64,000 nt of DNA from contig NZ_JAERTZ010000021.1 in assembly GCF_016746085.1 (NCBI RefSeq), positions 1-64,000 on the forward strand, in the 5' to 3' direction. Positions 25,874-35,251 of the stretch are shown piece after piece. This stretch comes from Zobellella iuensis (lineage in GTDB: Bacteria; Pseudomonadota; Gammaproteobacteria; Enterobacterales; Aeromonadaceae). The first letter of the stretch is position 1, and each line of letters begins with the position of its first letter. Under the pieces are notes generated by a model that searched no databases, was not told the DNA's origin, and saw only the letters and a list, made by a program, of their open reading frames with translations. The translations under genes and the position numbers were made by a program.

Positions 25874-25887
25874 TTGACATGGATCAA
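25874..25887 (-). promoter_or_regulatory. FNR-like site upstream of NIT chemoreceptor
   Basis: Minus-strand TTGATCCATGTCAA matches the FNR/Anr half-sites at nine of ten bases. A weak -10 (TATTGC, 25850-25845) lies 23 bases downstream, close to the class II spacing. The box is about 92 bases before the ATG. Confidence 0.55.
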
Positions 25888-25980
25888 GCGGCGGGCCTGA
25901 CCGCGGCTAATTTAAGCCCGTCGCGGGCGGGACCGGCGGCTTCAGACCGGCCGAATGGAAACACGGGAAGGCAGTCTGTG

Positions 25981-26014
25981 CACTGGCCGGCTCACCCAGG
26001 TGAGCCGGCCAGTG
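25981..26014. terminator. Perfect 34-bp hairpin after the ChrR-like gene
   Basis: Two 16-base arms, CACTGGCCGGCTCACC and its exact complement, enclose two bases. On the minus strand it follows the cupin gene stop by 16 bases but has no U-run; on the plus strand TTATTTT follows. It may stop transcription in either direction or block RNA decay. Confidence 0.55.
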
Positions 26015-26029
26015 CTTATTTTCTGGTCG

Positions 26030-26695
26030 TTATTCGACCCGGGTGACGGGCTGGAGGTGTCCGGTTCTGACCCACAGTCGGGTGTGGTTGTCCGCCTCCA
26101 GCCCGGGTACGGTACCGGGCGGGAAACGCAGCCAGCTCAGGGCTGGATAGCGGGTCGGCCCCTCGCTCAGATGCCCCTCCAGCACCAGGATCTCCAGGCC
26201 ATGCTTGTAGCAGCAGGGCGGGAAACGGCCACCGGCGGGAAAGTCCAACAGGCTGGTGCTCACCCCGGCATGCTTGTGCAGCGGCAAGCGCCGATAGCCG
26301 TGTTCGCCGGTGATCCACAGGTCCTGCCCGGGCCGGAGATGCAGGAGTCCAGTATCCCCCTCGGCAAACTGGTTGAGCTTCACGAAGAGCACACAGCCTT
26401 CATCGCTGAAGGAGCCGTGCCGGCTCCGGGGGGGATGGCGCACATAACTGCCGGCGGGGTAATCACCGTTTTCATCGGAAAAGGTGCCTTCCAGCACCCA
26501 GAACTCCTCACCCTGGGGGTGCTGATGCTCGGGAAAGCGGGCGTGCGGTTCAAACCGAACCAGGCTGGTGACATGACCGCTTTCCGCCTGCTCCCGCTCC
26601 AGCGGATAGCGCCACACGCCGGCAGCCGGTGAAGGCTGCCAGCGGGAAGCATCATAGGGAAGGGTCAGTCGTTGAGAAAAATCCATATTCAGCAT
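26030..26695 (-). CDS. Double-cupin protein, ChrR-like
   Basis: A 221-residue protein with two cupin barrels. The first has FPEHQHPQGEEFWVLEGTFSDE with three histidine/glutamate metal ligands and DYPAGSYVRHPPRSRHGSF. The second is more divergent (HKHAGVSTSLLDFPAGGRFP, GLEILVLEGHLSEG). The arrangement resembles the cupin half of ChrR-type anti-sigma factors, but no N-terminal zinc anti-sigma domain or sigma factor is present here, so enzymatic or sensory function is open. It follows modF by 57 bases on the same strand. Confidence 0.78.
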   Translation of the reverse strand: MLNMDFSQRLTLPYDASRWQPSPAAGVWRYPLEREQAESGHVTSLVRFEPHARFPEHQHPQGEEFWVLEGTFSDENGDYPAGSYVRHPPRSRHGSFSDEGCVLFVKLNQFAEGDTGLLHLRPGQDLWITGEHGYRRLPLHKHAGVSTSLLDFPAGGRFPPCCYKHGLEILVLEGHLSEGPTRYPALSWLRFPPGTVPGLEADNHTRLWVRTGHLQPVTRVE

Positions 26696-26752
26696 CGGTT
26701 AATGTCCCGACAGACAAAGGGGATCCCATCCTCGCCCCGCCTTGGTTTGGGG

Positions 26753-28228
26753 TCAAGCCCCTTTCAGGGCCTCACTGCGATAAATGTAGCCAGTGCCTGC
26801 GCTGACGAAGCTCAGGCGGTGGCTGATACAGGCCGGCGCATCCTCCTGATGGTGTGACACGAACAGCAACTGGGTACCGCCCTCGGCCACCAGCAGATCG
26901 ATCCAGCGTTTGACCCAGTGGCGGTTGAAGGTATCCAGCCCCTGCAAGGGTTCGTCCAGGATCAGGATGGGGGGGTGCTTGACCATGGCCCTGGCGATCA
27001 GCAGCAGCCGTTGCTGGCCGTAAGACAGGCTCCGGAACGGCGCGTTGGCCTGGCCCTGCAGGCCGAGCAGCGTCAGCCATTGTTCGGCCAGGGCCAACTG
27101 GCTGGCGCCGGGCTGCTGATAGACACCGACGGAATCGAAGAAGCCGGACAGGATCACCGAGCGCGGCGTGGCGGTCACCCGGTAGTCCTGCTGCATGGTG
27201 GTGCTGACGTAGCCGATATGCTGCTTGATATCCCAGATGCTTTCACCGCTGCCCCGCCGACGGCCGAACAGGGTGAGATCGTTGCTGTAGCCCTGCGGAT
27301 GGTCGCCGGTGACCAGGCTGAGCAGGGTGGACTTGCCGGCCCCATTGGGGCCGACTATCTGCCAGTGCTCACCCGGATCCACCTGCCAGTTCAGGCCGTC
27401 GAGAATATGGTGGCCACCGTAGCTGACCCTGATATCGCGCATGACGATGCGCGGAGCGTCGGGGTCCAGGGCACGCCGCACCGCGTCCGGATCCGCCGGC
27501 GGCAGCGCCCGGGTCGCCTGCTCCATGGCCGCCAGATGGGTCAGTTGCATCAGCTCGGCCGAGGCCGCCACCTCGGCGCGGGGCCCGGCGGTGGTCAGCT
27601 CGCACTCGGCCAGTATGCCGAGCCGGTCGGTAAAATCGGGAATTTCCTCGAACCGGTTGAGGATCAAGACCAGCGTCTGTCCCGCCGCCGCCAGCTCTTG
27701 CAGCAACAACATCAGCCCTGCGTGCGCATGCACGTCCAGGCCGTCGAAGGGTTCGTCCAGGATCAACAGTTCCGGCGCTTGCAGCAGGGCCCGGCACAAC
27801 AACACCTTGCGGGTTTCTCCGGTGGAGAGATACTTGAAACCGCGATCCAGCAGTTCCGCAATGCCGAAGCGTCCGGCCAGTTCATCCAGCCCCGCCGCCT
27901 CGCCCCCGCCTTCCAGGATGATCTGTCGGGCGCTGTGGCCCTGATCCTCATAATCGAGCAGATCGCTTTCATCCTCTTCCCGCTCCCGGTCGGCCAAGCG
28001 TTGCAACTGCTCGAACGACACCCACTCGATACGCCGGAAGCCATTGCTGAACTGGCCGGCCAGCCGTGGCAGCTCCCCGGCCAAGGCCCGGGCCAGGGCG
28101 GTTTTGCCGCTGCCGTTGGCCCCGACAAAGCTCCAGCACTGCCCCTCCTCGAGTTCGAGCCCTTTGATGCTCAGCCGATGGCGTTCGCTGATGGAAAACT
28201 GGGCATCCCTGATACTGATGGCGGACAT
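26753..28228 (-). CDS. modF: ModF-type tandem ABC ATPase
   Basis: A 491-residue protein with two ABC nucleotide-binding domains and no membrane segment, equal in length to E. coli ModF (490). Domain 1: Walker A GANGSGKTALA, signature LSTGETRKVLLCRALL, Walker B LLILDEPFDG. Domain 2: GPNGAGKSTLLS, LSYGQQRLLLIARAMV, ILILDEPLQG. ModF is associated with molybdate systems in E. coli, but its transport role is unproven and modABC are not in this window. I start at the ATG at 28228, where homology begins, rather than at earlier in-frame codons. Confidence 0.88.
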   Translation of the reverse strand: MSAISIRDAQFSISERHRLSIKGLELEEGQCWSFVGANGSGKTALARALAGELPRLAGQFSNGFRRIEWVSFEQLQRLADREREEDESDLLDYEDQGHSARQIILEGGGEAAGLDELAGRFGIAELLDRGFKYLSTGETRKVLLCRALLQAPELLILDEPFDGLDVHAHAGLMLLLQELAAAGQTLVLILNRFEEIPDFTDRLGILAECELTTAGPRAEVAASAELMQLTHLAAMEQATRALPPADPDAVRRALDPDAPRIVMRDIRVSYGGHHILDGLNWQVDPGEHWQIVGPNGAGKSTLLSLVTGDHPQGYSNDLTLFGRRRGSGESIWDIKQHIGYVSTTMQQDYRVTATPRSVILSGFFDSVGVYQQPGASQLALAEQWLTLLGLQGQANAPFRSLSYGQQRLLLIARAMVKHPPILILDEPLQGLDTFNRHWVKRWIDLLVAEGGTQLLFVSHHQEDAPACISHRLSFVSAGTGYIYRSEALKGA

Positions 28229-28401
28229 ACAAGCCTGATCCTTCTCGATTAATCGGCAAAAAGACATCATCAATAACCCGGCCGCGGGATGCAAGAGACA
28301 AAATTGACACCCTGGATCCGGATTTGTGAGCCAGCCCCCAACCCGCCGCGCCAGAACAGGCTAACGTCTGCATGTCACCCACCCTCCGCTGAGGAGCTTT
28401 T

Positions 28402-28647
28402 ATGCGTTATAACCAGGCCCTGATGGATGAACTGAATCTGTTGCTGCATTTCGATCTCGATACCACCCAGCAGGGGATCAAGGTACATCATGATGCGGAC
28501 CCGGCAGTGATCGCGGCTGCCGTACGGCTGCACGACAAGGGGCTGATTACCCTGAGTGACGGCGGCTACCTGACCGAACTGGGGCGGGAAGCCAATGAAC
28601 ACGCACAAGCCATGCTGAACCTGTTGCGGGAAAGCACTACCGCCTGA
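28402..28647 (+). CDS. TIGR02647 family small protein
   Basis: An 81-residue acidic protein with the sequence pattern of family TIGR02647 (LLLHFDLDTTQQGIKVHHDAD, LITLSDGGYLTELGREANEHA). The family is a small winged-helix-like protein of gammaproteobacteria with no assigned function. GAGGAG lies 5 bases before the ATG. A bidirectional terminator follows. The 170 bases upstream, shared with modF, hold both promoters. Confidence 0.83.
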   Translation: MRYNQALMDELNLLLHFDLDTTQQGIKVHHDADPAVIAAAVRLHDKGLITLSDGGYLTELGREANEHAQAMLNLLRESTTA

Positions 28648-28694
28648 GGCGCGCCATCCCGGTCATGGCATCTATGACCCTTCCCCAAAATAAA

Positions 28695-28721
28695 AAATGC
28701 CGGCAACCCGTGCCGGCATTT
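28695..28721. terminator. Bidirectional terminator between convergent genes
   Basis: Stem AAATGCCGGC / GCCGGCATTT with a seven-base loop, A-rich on one side and TTTT on the other. It serves the TIGR02647 gene and the convergent peroxiredoxin gene. Confidence 0.88.
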
Positions 28722-28746
28722 TGATGCGAGAAACGCAGCGAGAGTC

Positions 28747-29352
28747 TTACAGACCCTCGGCGTGCTCCGCCAGGTATCTGGCCACGCCGTCCGCAGAAGC
28801 CTGCATGCCTTGCTTGCCTTTTTCCCACTGGGCCGGGCACACTTCGCCGTGCTCTTCGTGGAACTGCAGGGCATCGACCATACGCAGCATTTCGTCGATA
28901 TTGCGGCCCAGCGGCAGATCGTTCACCACCTGGTGACGAACCACGCCGTTGGCGTCGATCAGGAAGGAGCCGCGGAAAGCCACACCGGCTTCCGGGTGCT
29001 CTACGTCATAGGCCTTGCAGATGTCGTGCTTGACGTCGGCCACCAGCGGGTATTTCACCTGGCCGATGCCGCCCTTCTCTACCGGGGTGTTGCGCCAGGC
29101 ATTGTGGCTGAACTGGGAATCGATGGACACGCCGATCACTTCCACGCCGCGGCTCTGGAACTCTTCGAAACGGCGATCGAAGGCAATCAGCTCGGACGGG
29201 CACACGAAGGTGAAGTCCAGCGGGTAGAAGAACACCACGGCGGCTTTGCCTTCGGTGAACGCTTTCAGGTTGAAGTTATCAACGATTTCGCCATTACCCA
29301 GTACAGCAGCAGCGGTAAAGTCGGGGGCCGGGCGGCCTACCAGTACGCTCAT
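28747..29352 (-). CDS. Typical 2-Cys peroxiredoxin (AhpC/Prx1 type)
   Basis: A 201-residue thiol peroxidase. The peroxidatic cysteine lies in DFTFVCPSELIAF (about residue 51) and the resolving cysteine in EVCPAQWEKGK near the C-terminus. Also seen are GVSIDSQFSHNAW and the C-terminal YLAEH typical of sensitive eukaryote-like 2-Cys enzymes. It reduces hydrogen peroxide and organic peroxides. The start is the ATG at 29352 with AAGGAGA upstream; the open frame continues far upstream without homology. No ahpF or OxyR gene is adjacent. Confidence 0.95.
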   Translation of the reverse strand: MSVLVGRPAPDFTAAAVLGNGEIVDNFNLKAFTEGKAAVVFFYPLDFTFVCPSELIAFDRRFEEFQSRGVEVIGVSIDSQFSHNAWRNTPVEKGGIGQVKYPLVADVKHDICKAYDVEHPEAGVAFRGSFLIDANGVVRHQVVNDLPLGRNIDEMLRMVDALQFHEEHGEVCPAQWEKGKQGMQASADGVARYLAEHAEGL

Positions 29353-29649
29353 GTCTATCTCCTTGGTGTTTACAATAGTGGGTTTCCAGGAAACCACGCA
29401 GTTCGGCCACACAGTATAGGGGCGCCTGCCGCCAAACCCAAGAGCGCACGGGCCGGTTGTATGAAATTGCAGCAGCGGCCATGGCCACCGGCGGGCGGGC
29501 ATAATGCCAATTCCCTGCACAGACGACCTCTGGCAGCAGGATCTGTAATAGAAGACGGTGTCGAGCCAAATAATGCTCGACATTATTGGCTGAATTTGCA
29601 AACTAGCCCCTTCGCATCCCCGTTCAGCCAAATCCCGTAAGGATAATCC

Positions 29650-30972
29650 ATGAATCCTGTTGTCATCGCCGTCTGCCTGATGCTGGCCCTGAGCCTGCTG
29701 CGCATCAACGTGGTGGTCGCCCTTACCCTCAGTGCCCTGGCGGGCGGCATGGTCGCCGGCCTGTCGTTGACCGAGGCGGTCAATACCTTCGCCGGCGGCC
29801 TCGGCGGTGGCGCCACCATCGCCCTGAGTTACGCCATGCTGGGCGCCTTTGCCGTGGCCATCGCCCGCTCCGGCATCACCGACCTGCTCGCGCTCAAGGT
29901 GATCCGCGCCCTGGGCCGGGACGCCACCGCCGGCCGCCTGTTGTGGATCAAGGCGCTGCTGCTGTGCACCCTGCTGCTGGTGGCCATCTCCTCCCAGAAC
30001 CTGATCCCGGTGCACATCGCCTTTATTCCCATCCTGATCCCGCCACTGTTGCATGTCATGGCCAGGCTGCGGCTGGACAGACGCGCCGTGGCCTGCGTGC
30101 TCACCTTCGGCCTCACCGCCACCTACATGCTGCTGCCGGTGGGCTTCGGCGGCATCTTCCTCAACAACATCCTGCTGGCCAACCTGGTCGAGAACGGGGT
30201 GACGGCCGACAAGGCCATGCTGCCCACCGCCATGGCGATTCCCGTGGGCGGCATGTTGCTCGGCCTGCTGGTGGCGCTGTTTATCAGCTACCGCCGCCCC
30301 CGGGACTATGACGAAGCCAAGATCCTGGCCATCGAGCCCGAGCAGGTCCGCATCAACGGCGCCCATATCCTGATCGCCGTGCTCGCCATCCTCACCGCCC
30401 TGGGGCTGCAGCTGTACAGCGACTCCATCATCCTCGGCGCCATGGTCGGCTTCGTGATCTTCACCCTGGGCGGGGTCATCAAGTTCAGGGAAAGCCAGGA
30501 CGCCTTCACCCAGGGGGTGAAGATGATGTCGCTGATCGGCTTTATCATGATCGCCGCCGCCGGCTTCGCCGCCGTGCTCAAGGCCACCGACGGCATCGGC
30601 AGCCTGGTGCAGGCGGTGGAAGCGGTGATCGGCGACAACAGGGCCCTCGCCGCCCTGATGATGCTGGTGGTGGGCCTGCTGATCACCATGGGCATCGGCT
30701 CCTCTTTTTCCACCATTCCCATCATCGCGCCCATCTATGTGCCCCTGTGCATCGCGCTCGGCTTCTCGCCGCTGGCCACGGTCGCCATCATCGGCACCGC
30801 CGGCGCCCTGGGGGACGCGGGTTCGCCGGCTTCCGACTCCACCCTGGGCCCCACCTCGGGCCTGAACGCGGACGGCCAGCACGATCATATCTGGGACTCG
30901 GTCGTGCCCACTTTCCTGCACTACAACCTGCCGCTGATCGTCTTCGGCTGGCTGGCGGCCATGGTGCTCTAA
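29650..30972 (+). CDS. Na+/H+ antiporter family protein
   Basis: A 440-residue integral membrane protein with about twelve spans. The segments [44 protein letters not shown] and the C-terminal [19 protein letters not shown] are characteristic of the NhaC/MleN-related Na+/H+ antiporter family found in Vibrio and relatives. Expected role is sodium export or pH control. Ribosome site AAGGA. It is alone; the downstream formate channel has its own regulatory region. Confidence 0.87.
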   Translation: MNPVVIAVCLMLALSLLRINVVVALTLSALAGGMVAGLSLTEAVNTFAGGLGGGATIALSYAMLGAFAVAIARSGITDLLALKVIRALGRDATAGRLLWIKALLLCTLLLVAISSQNLIPVHIAFIPILIPPLLHVMARLRLDRRAVACVLTFGLTATYMLLPVGFGGIFLNNILLANLVENGVTADKAMLPTAMAIPVGGMLLGLLVALFISYRRPRDYDEAKILAIEPEQVRINGAHILIAVLAILTALGLQLYSDSIILGAMVGFVIFTLGGVIKFRESQDAFTQGVKMMSLIGFIMIAAAGFAAVLKATDGIGSLVQAVEAVIGDNRALAALMMLVVGLLITMGIGSSFSTIPIIAPIYVPLCIALGFSPLATVAIIGTAGALGDAGSPASDSTLGPTSGLNADGQHDHIWDSVVPTFLHYNLPLIVFGWLAAMVL

Positions 30973-31023
30973 ATTTCTCGGTAAGGGGCAAGGGTGGCAC
31001 CGCCTTGCCCTGTCGGTTTTCTC

Positions 31024-31037
31024 CTGATCAACGTCAA
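31024..31037 (+). promoter_or_regulatory. FNR-like site and -10 upstream of formate/nitrite channel
   Basis: CTGATCAACGTCAA matches the FNR consensus at eight of ten positions. TAAAAT at 31059-31064 lies 21 bases downstream and would place the start near 31071, about 41 bases from the box centre. FNR control of focA-type channels is common. Confidence 0.5.
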
Positions 31038-31097
31038 GCTATTCACCCTCGAAGCTGTTAAAATAAAACTACATTTTTAGCTTCCAGGGTCTTAAAC

Positions 31098-32033
31098 ATG
31101 AAACCTAACAACAATAACCTTGATCCCCTGCTACCGCCGGAAATAGCGAAAAAAGCCGAGGATGTGGGGGTCTACAAGGCCAGCAGCCCACCGTTGCAAT
31201 CTTTCATACTGGCGCTGACTGCCGGTGTGTTTATCTCCATCGCCTTCGTGTTCTACATTACGGTCACCACCGGCGCCGGCGGCCTGCCCTGGGGCATGGC
31301 ACGCTTTATCGGCGGCCTGGCCTTCAGCCTGGGGCTGATCCTGGTGGTGATCTGCGGCGGCGAGCTGTTCACCTCCAGCGTACTCACCACAGTCGCACGG
31401 GCCAGCCGGCGCATCGGCTGGGGCCAGTTGGCGCGCAACTGGGTGATCGTTTACCTGGGCAACCTGGGCGGTGCCCTGCTGCTCGTGCTGCTGATCTGGC
31501 TGGCCGGCCAGCACCTGGCCGCCGACGGCGCCTGGGGCCTCAACACCCTGAATATCGCCCGGCACAAGCTGCACCACGGCTTTGTGCAAGCGGTGGCCTT
31601 AGGCGTACTGTGCAACATGATGGTCTGCCTGGCGGTGTGGATGACCTTTTCCTGCCGCAGCAACACCGACAAGGTGCTGGTGATGCTGCTGCCGATCTCG
31701 ATGTTCGTGGCCAGCGGTTTCGAACACAGCATCGCCAACCTCTTTATCCTGCCCCTGGCCATCGCCATCCAGCAGTTTGCCGGCCCCGAGTTCTGGGCCC
31801 TGACCGGCGCCCTGCCCGCCGATTTCGCCGAACTGACCCTGGCCAACTTTCTGCTCCGCAACCTGTTGCCGGTCACCCTCGGCAATATTATCGGCGGCGG
31901 CGTGCTGGTGGGGCTCAGTTACTGGCTGATTTACCTGCGCCAGACACCGCCTGCGAAATCAGAGAGCGGAGCAGATGACGCAGCCACTGCAGCGCCGGCT
32001 GGCGGTCGTGCAGCGGATGCCAGACGCAGTTGA
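31098..32033 (+). CDS. Formate/nitrite transporter (FNT family)
   Basis: A 311-residue FNT channel with six predicted spans. Signatures are GGLAFSLGLILVVICGGELFTSS (the omega-loop region), the conserved histidine in ARHKLHHGFVQAVALGVLCNMMVCLAVWM, and GFEHSIANLF. FocA/NirC proteins pass formate or nitrite; which one cannot be decided. The last about 25 residues form a hydrophilic Ala/Ser/Asp tail beyond the normal family end. That tail is coded over the 3' end of the convergent LysR gene for 119 bases. Confidence 0.9.
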   Translation: MKPNNNNLDPLLPPEIAKKAEDVGVYKASSPPLQSFILALTAGVFISIAFVFYITVTTGAGGLPWGMARFIGGLAFSLGLILVVICGGELFTSSVLTTVARASRRIGWGQLARNWVIVYLGNLGGALLLVLLIWLAGQHLAADGAWGLNTLNIARHKLHHGFVQAVALGVLCNMMVCLAVWMTFSCRSNTDKVLVMLLPISMFVASGFEHSIANLFILPLAIAIQQFAGPEFWALTGALPADFAELTLANFLLRNLLPVTLGNIIGGGVLVGLSYWLIYLRQTPPAKSESGADDAATAAPAGGRAADARRS

Positions 32034-32856
32034 GATGGTAGGCGGGGGCGTCCTCCGGCAACGCCACCATGCGCAACGGCCAGGCCTCGGCCAGCATCAT
32101 CGCCACCTTGCGGGGCAGCACCAGCAGGTGATCGCTCTGGGCGACGATGGCCGCCGCCGACATGTAGCTCTGGCTGTTGACCGAGATGGTGCGTTTACGC
32201 CCCTGCCCCGCCAGCCAGCGGTCGACGATGGACTCGCGGGTGCCGAGCGGCGAGTGGAACACATGGGGCAGCTCGGTCAGCTCGTCCAGGCTGAGCCGCT
32301 CCCCCACCCCGGGGTGCTCCCGGCTGACCACCCCCGCCAGGGGCTCGGTCAGCCAGGTCTGGGTCCGCAATGAGCCGGGCACCTGCATGTATTCATCGAA
32401 CCCCAGCACCAGATCCACCTCGCCGTTGACCAGGGCGCCTTCCGGCAGGCGATCGCGCAATATCCCGATCTCGATGCGCACCCCGGGCGCCAGCGTCTTC
32501 AGCCGGCGGATAAGCGGCGGCACCAGCACGCACTCCACATAGTCGGTGGTGCTGAGCACGAAGCGCCGGCTGGAGCTGGCGGGATCGAAGCGCTCCTCCC
32601 GTCCCAGCTCCTGCTCCAGCAGTGCCAAAGCCTGGCGCACCGCCCGGTGCAGAACGTCGGCGCGGGCGGTGGGCACCATGCCGGTGGCGCTGCGCACCAG
32701 CAGGGGGTCTTCGAAGAACTGGCGCAGCCGGTTGAGGGCATGGCTCATGGCCGGCTGGCTGATAAAACACTGCTCGGCCGCCCGGGTGACGTTGCGCTGG
32801 ATCATCAGGGCATCGAAGGCGAGCAACAGGTTGAGATCGAGCTGGTGCAGCTTCAT
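31915..32856 (-). CDS. LysR family transcriptional regulator
   Basis: A 313-residue LysR regulator with the helix-turn-helix at residues 1-62 (NVTRAAEQCFISQPAMSHAL, the NodD/NahR-like subgroup pattern) and a C-terminal effector domain. It is divergent from aguB-aguA across 300 bases that contain a nested-hairpin repeat, so control of agmatine use is possible but unproven. Its 3' end overlaps the formate/nitrite channel gene on the other strand. ATG at 32856 has GGTGA upstream. Confidence 0.9.
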   Translation of the reverse strand: MKLHQLDLNLLLAFDALMIQRNVTRAAEQCFISQPAMSHALNRLRQFFEDPLLVRSATGMVPTARADVLHRAVRQALALLEQELGREERFDPASSSRRFVLSTTDYVECVLVPPLIRRLKTLAPGVRIEIGILRDRLPEGALVNGEVDLVLGFDEYMQVPGSLRTQTWLTEPLAGVVSREHPGVGERLSLDELTELPHVFHSPLGTRESIVDRWLAGQGRKRTISVNSQSYMSAAAIVAQSDHLLVLPRKVAMMLAEAWPLRMVALPEDAPAYHLNCVWHPLHDRQPALQWLRHLLRSLISQAVSGAGKSASN

Positions 32857-32978
32857 CAATATTCACCATAAGAATAAACTGATTAATACTATTCATTTGA
32901 TGGATGGTAATGCAAGGGTCACACTGAAGCCTGAAGATTCGGGTTGTTGACAAAGAGGTAGCCTGGTTGCCGGTCGGC

Positions 32979-33073
32979 CAAAGGGCCTGCACCGCCGACA
33001 CGCTGTAAATACCTCCCTGTACGCTCGCACATGCCATCCCTGGCATGTGACGGTCGTCGGTGCAGGCCCTTTG
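32979..33073. repeat. Nested-hairpin repeat element, copy 1
   Basis: Outer 16-base perfect inverted arms CAAAGGGCCTGCACCG (32979-32994) and its complement (33058-33073). Inside is the hairpin CACATGCC / GGCATGTG with loop ATCCCT (33028-33049), plus a short TAC-CTCCCT-GTA stem before it. The core around the hairpin (GCTCGCACATGCC, TCCCTGGCATGTGACGGTCG) is repeated at 54.46 kb. No protein coding is supported in 32860-33159. Confidence 0.75.
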
Positions 33074-33159
33074 ACCTCCTCTTCCATTACGAGGCTGTCT
33101 GCCCGGGGTCATGCCACCCCAACAACCCAGTGACAATTCACTTGTATAAGGAGTTCACC

Positions 33160-34050
33160 ATGGCAATGGTTACCGTGGCCGCCACCCAGATGGCCTGCAG
33201 CTGGAACAAAGAAGAGAATATCGCCCGCGCCGAGCAGTTGGTACGCCAGGCCGCCGCTCAGGGCGCCCAGATCATCCTGATCCAGGAGCTGTTTGAAACT
33301 CCTTATTTCTGCATCGACCAGAGCCCCGAGCACTTCGCCCTGGCCCAGGAAGTGGACAACAGCCCGCTGATCCGCCACTTCCAGGCCCTGGCCAGGGAGC
33401 TGGAGGTGGTGCTGCCGCTCAGCTTCTTCGAGCGCGCCGGCTACGCCCACTACAACTCCCTGGTGGTGATCGACGCCGACGGCAGCCTGCTCGATGTCTA
33501 TCGCAAGACCCATATCCCCAACGGCCCGGCCTACCAGGAGAAGCAGTTCTTCACCCCCGGCGACACCGGCTTCAAGGTGTGGCAGACCCGCTACGCCAAA
33601 ATCGGCGTGGGCATCTGCTGGGATCAGTGGTTCCCGGAAACCGCCCGCAGCCTGGCGCTGATGGGCGCCGAGCTGATTTTCTTCCCCACCGCCATCGGCT
33701 CCGAGCCCGCCTACCCGGAAATCGACAGCCAGCCCCACTGGACCCGCACCCAGCAGGGCCACGCCGCCGCCAACCTGGTGCCGGTGATCGCCTCCAACCG
33801 CATCGGCACCGAGCAGAGCAAGTACATCGACGGCCTGGAGATGACTTTCTACGGCTCTTCCTTTATCGCCGATCAGTTCGGCGAGCTGGTGCAGCAGGCG
33901 GACAAGAGCTCCGAGGGCGTGCTGGTGCACAGCTTCGATCTGGACGCCATCGCCAACACCCGCATCAGTTGGGGCCTGTTCCGCGACCGCCGCCCGGCCA
34001 TGTACCAGGCGCTGATGACCTCCGACGGCAAGACCCCGGGAGGCCGCTGA
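33160..34050 (+). CDS. aguB: N-carbamoylputrescine amidase
   Basis: A 296-residue nitrilase-superfamily enzyme with the catalytic Glu ([12 protein letters not shown]), Lys ([15 protein letters not shown]) and Cys ([15 protein letters not shown]). It hydrolyses N-carbamoylputrescine to putrescine, CO2 and ammonia, the second step of the agmatine deiminase route. AAGGAG lies 6 bases before the ATG. Its stop TGA overlaps the aguA ATG (TGATG), so the two proteins are translationally coupled. Confidence 0.96.
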   Translation: MAMVTVAATQMACSWNKEENIARAEQLVRQAAAQGAQIILIQELFETPYFCIDQSPEHFALAQEVDNSPLIRHFQALARELEVVLPLSFFERAGYAHYNSLVVIDADGSLLDVYRKTHIPNGPAYQEKQFFTPGDTGFKVWQTRYAKIGVGICWDQWFPETARSLALMGAELIFFPTAIGSEPAYPEIDSQPHWTRTQQGHAAANLVPVIASNRIGTEQSKYIDGLEMTFYGSSFIADQFGELVQQADKSSEGVLVHSFDLDAIANTRISWGLFRDRRPAMYQALMTSDGKTPGGR

Positions 34051-35120
34051 TGGAACAGCTGAACGGCTTTTATATGCCCGCCGAATGGGCGCCCCAGCAG
34101 GCGGTGTGGATGATCTGGCCGCACCGGCCGGACAACTGGCGCGAGCAGGGCGCCCCGGCCCAGGCCACCTTCGCCCGGGTCGCCGAGGCCATCGCCGCCG
34201 CCACCCCCGTCTATATGGCGGTGCCGGCGAAGGAGATGGACCAGGCCCGGGCGGTGATGCCGCCCCAGATCACGCTGGTGGCCATCGAGAGCGACGACGC
34301 CTGGGCCCGGGACACGGGGCCGACCGTGGTGGTGAACGGCAAGGGCGAGGCCGTCGGCCTCGACTGGCGCTTCAACGCCTGGGGCGGCCATGAGGGCGGC
34401 CTCTACCACCCCTGGGACCGGGATCAGGCCATGGCCCGGGCCATGCTGGCGGTGCACGGGCTGCCGGCGGTGGCAAGCCCGCTGGTGCTGGAAGGCGGCT
34501 CCATCCATGTGGACGGCGAAGGCACCCTGCTCACCACCGCCGAGTGCCTGCTCAACCCCAACCGCAACCCCCACCTGAGCCAGGTGGACATAGAGCAGCA
34601 CCTGAGGGAGACCCTGGGCGTCAGCCACTTTATCTGGCTGCCGGAAGGGGTCTATATGGACGAGACCGACGGCCATATCGACAACATGGCCTGTTTCGCC
34701 CGCCCCGGCGAGGTGGTGCTGCACTGGTGCGAGGATGAAAGCGATCCCCAGTACGCCCGCAGCCGGGCGGCGCTGGCGGTGCTGGAGCAGGCGGTGGACG
34801 CCAGGGGCCGCAAGCTCAGGGTGTGGAAGCTGCCCCAGCCCGGCCCCCTCTATGTGACCGAGGAGGAGGCCGCCGGGGTGGCCAGCGGCGCCGCCGTGCC
34901 CCGGCTGGCCGGCGAGCGGCTGGCGGGCTCCTACGTGAACTTCCTGATCAGCAACCGGCGGCTGGTATTCCCGCTGCTGGACGAGCGCACCGACGGCGAG
35001 GCCCGACGGCTGCTGGAGACCATTTTCCCGGAGCTGGACGTGGTGGGCGTGCCGGCGCGGGAGATCCTGCTCGGCGGCGGCAATATCCACTGCATCACCC
35101 AGCAGATCCCGGCGGTGTAA
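34050..35120 (+). CDS. aguA: Agmatine deiminase
   Basis: A 356-residue enzyme of the guanidino-modifying superfamily converting agmatine to N-carbamoylputrescine. Signatures are [38 protein letters not shown], the histidine in [12 protein letters not shown], and the catalytic cysteine in [13 protein letters not shown] at the end. Coupled to aguB by a one-base overlap, it completes agmatine to putrescine. No arginine decarboxylase is in the window. Confidence 0.97.
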   Translation: MEQLNGFYMPAEWAPQQAVWMIWPHRPDNWREQGAPAQATFARVAEAIAAATPVYMAVPAKEMDQARAVMPPQITLVAIESDDAWARDTGPTVVVNGKGEAVGLDWRFNAWGGHEGGLYHPWDRDQAMARAMLAVHGLPAVASPLVLEGGSIHVDGEGTLLTTAECLLNPNRNPHLSQVDIEQHLRETLGVSHFIWLPEGVYMDETDGHIDNMACFARPGEVVLHWCEDESDPQYARSRAALAVLEQAVDARGRKLRVWKLPQPGPLYVTEEEAAGVASGAAVPRLAGERLAGSYVNFLISNRRLVFPLLDERTDGEARRLLETIFPELDVVGVPAREILLGGGNIHCITQQIPAV

Positions 35121-35173
35121 CCCCTGCAGGGCCCATTTCAGTAAGCCCCCATCGGCGCCGTGGTTTGCCGTAG

Positions 35174-35233
35174 GGTCCGTTTCAACGGACCCTACCCCCA
35201 ACGGCGCCGGACTTTGGTCGACTGACCTCCACC
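35174..35233. repeat. GGTC...GACC hairpin repeats after aguA
   Basis: GGTCCGTTTCAACGGACC at 35174-35191 is identical to the copy at 97-114 and is flanked by GTAG and CTAC, extending the palindrome. A degenerate copy GGTCGACTGACCTCCACC is at 35216-35233. Confidence 0.7.
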
Positions 35234-35251
35234 CTGGCCGGTTTACCGCCT

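Noticed and set aside
28747-30921. A 724-codon frame that fuses the peroxiredoxin to upstream sequence
   Set aside because: The upstream part is antisense to the Na+/H+ antiporter, and a proper ribosome site and family N-terminus fix the start at 29352.
32893-33087. Small protein encoded across the nested-hairpin element (and a similar frame at 54314-54505)
   Set aside because: Both frames simply read through the repeat hairpins on the minus strand. Similarity between them reflects DNA repeat identity, with no ribosome site or family match.
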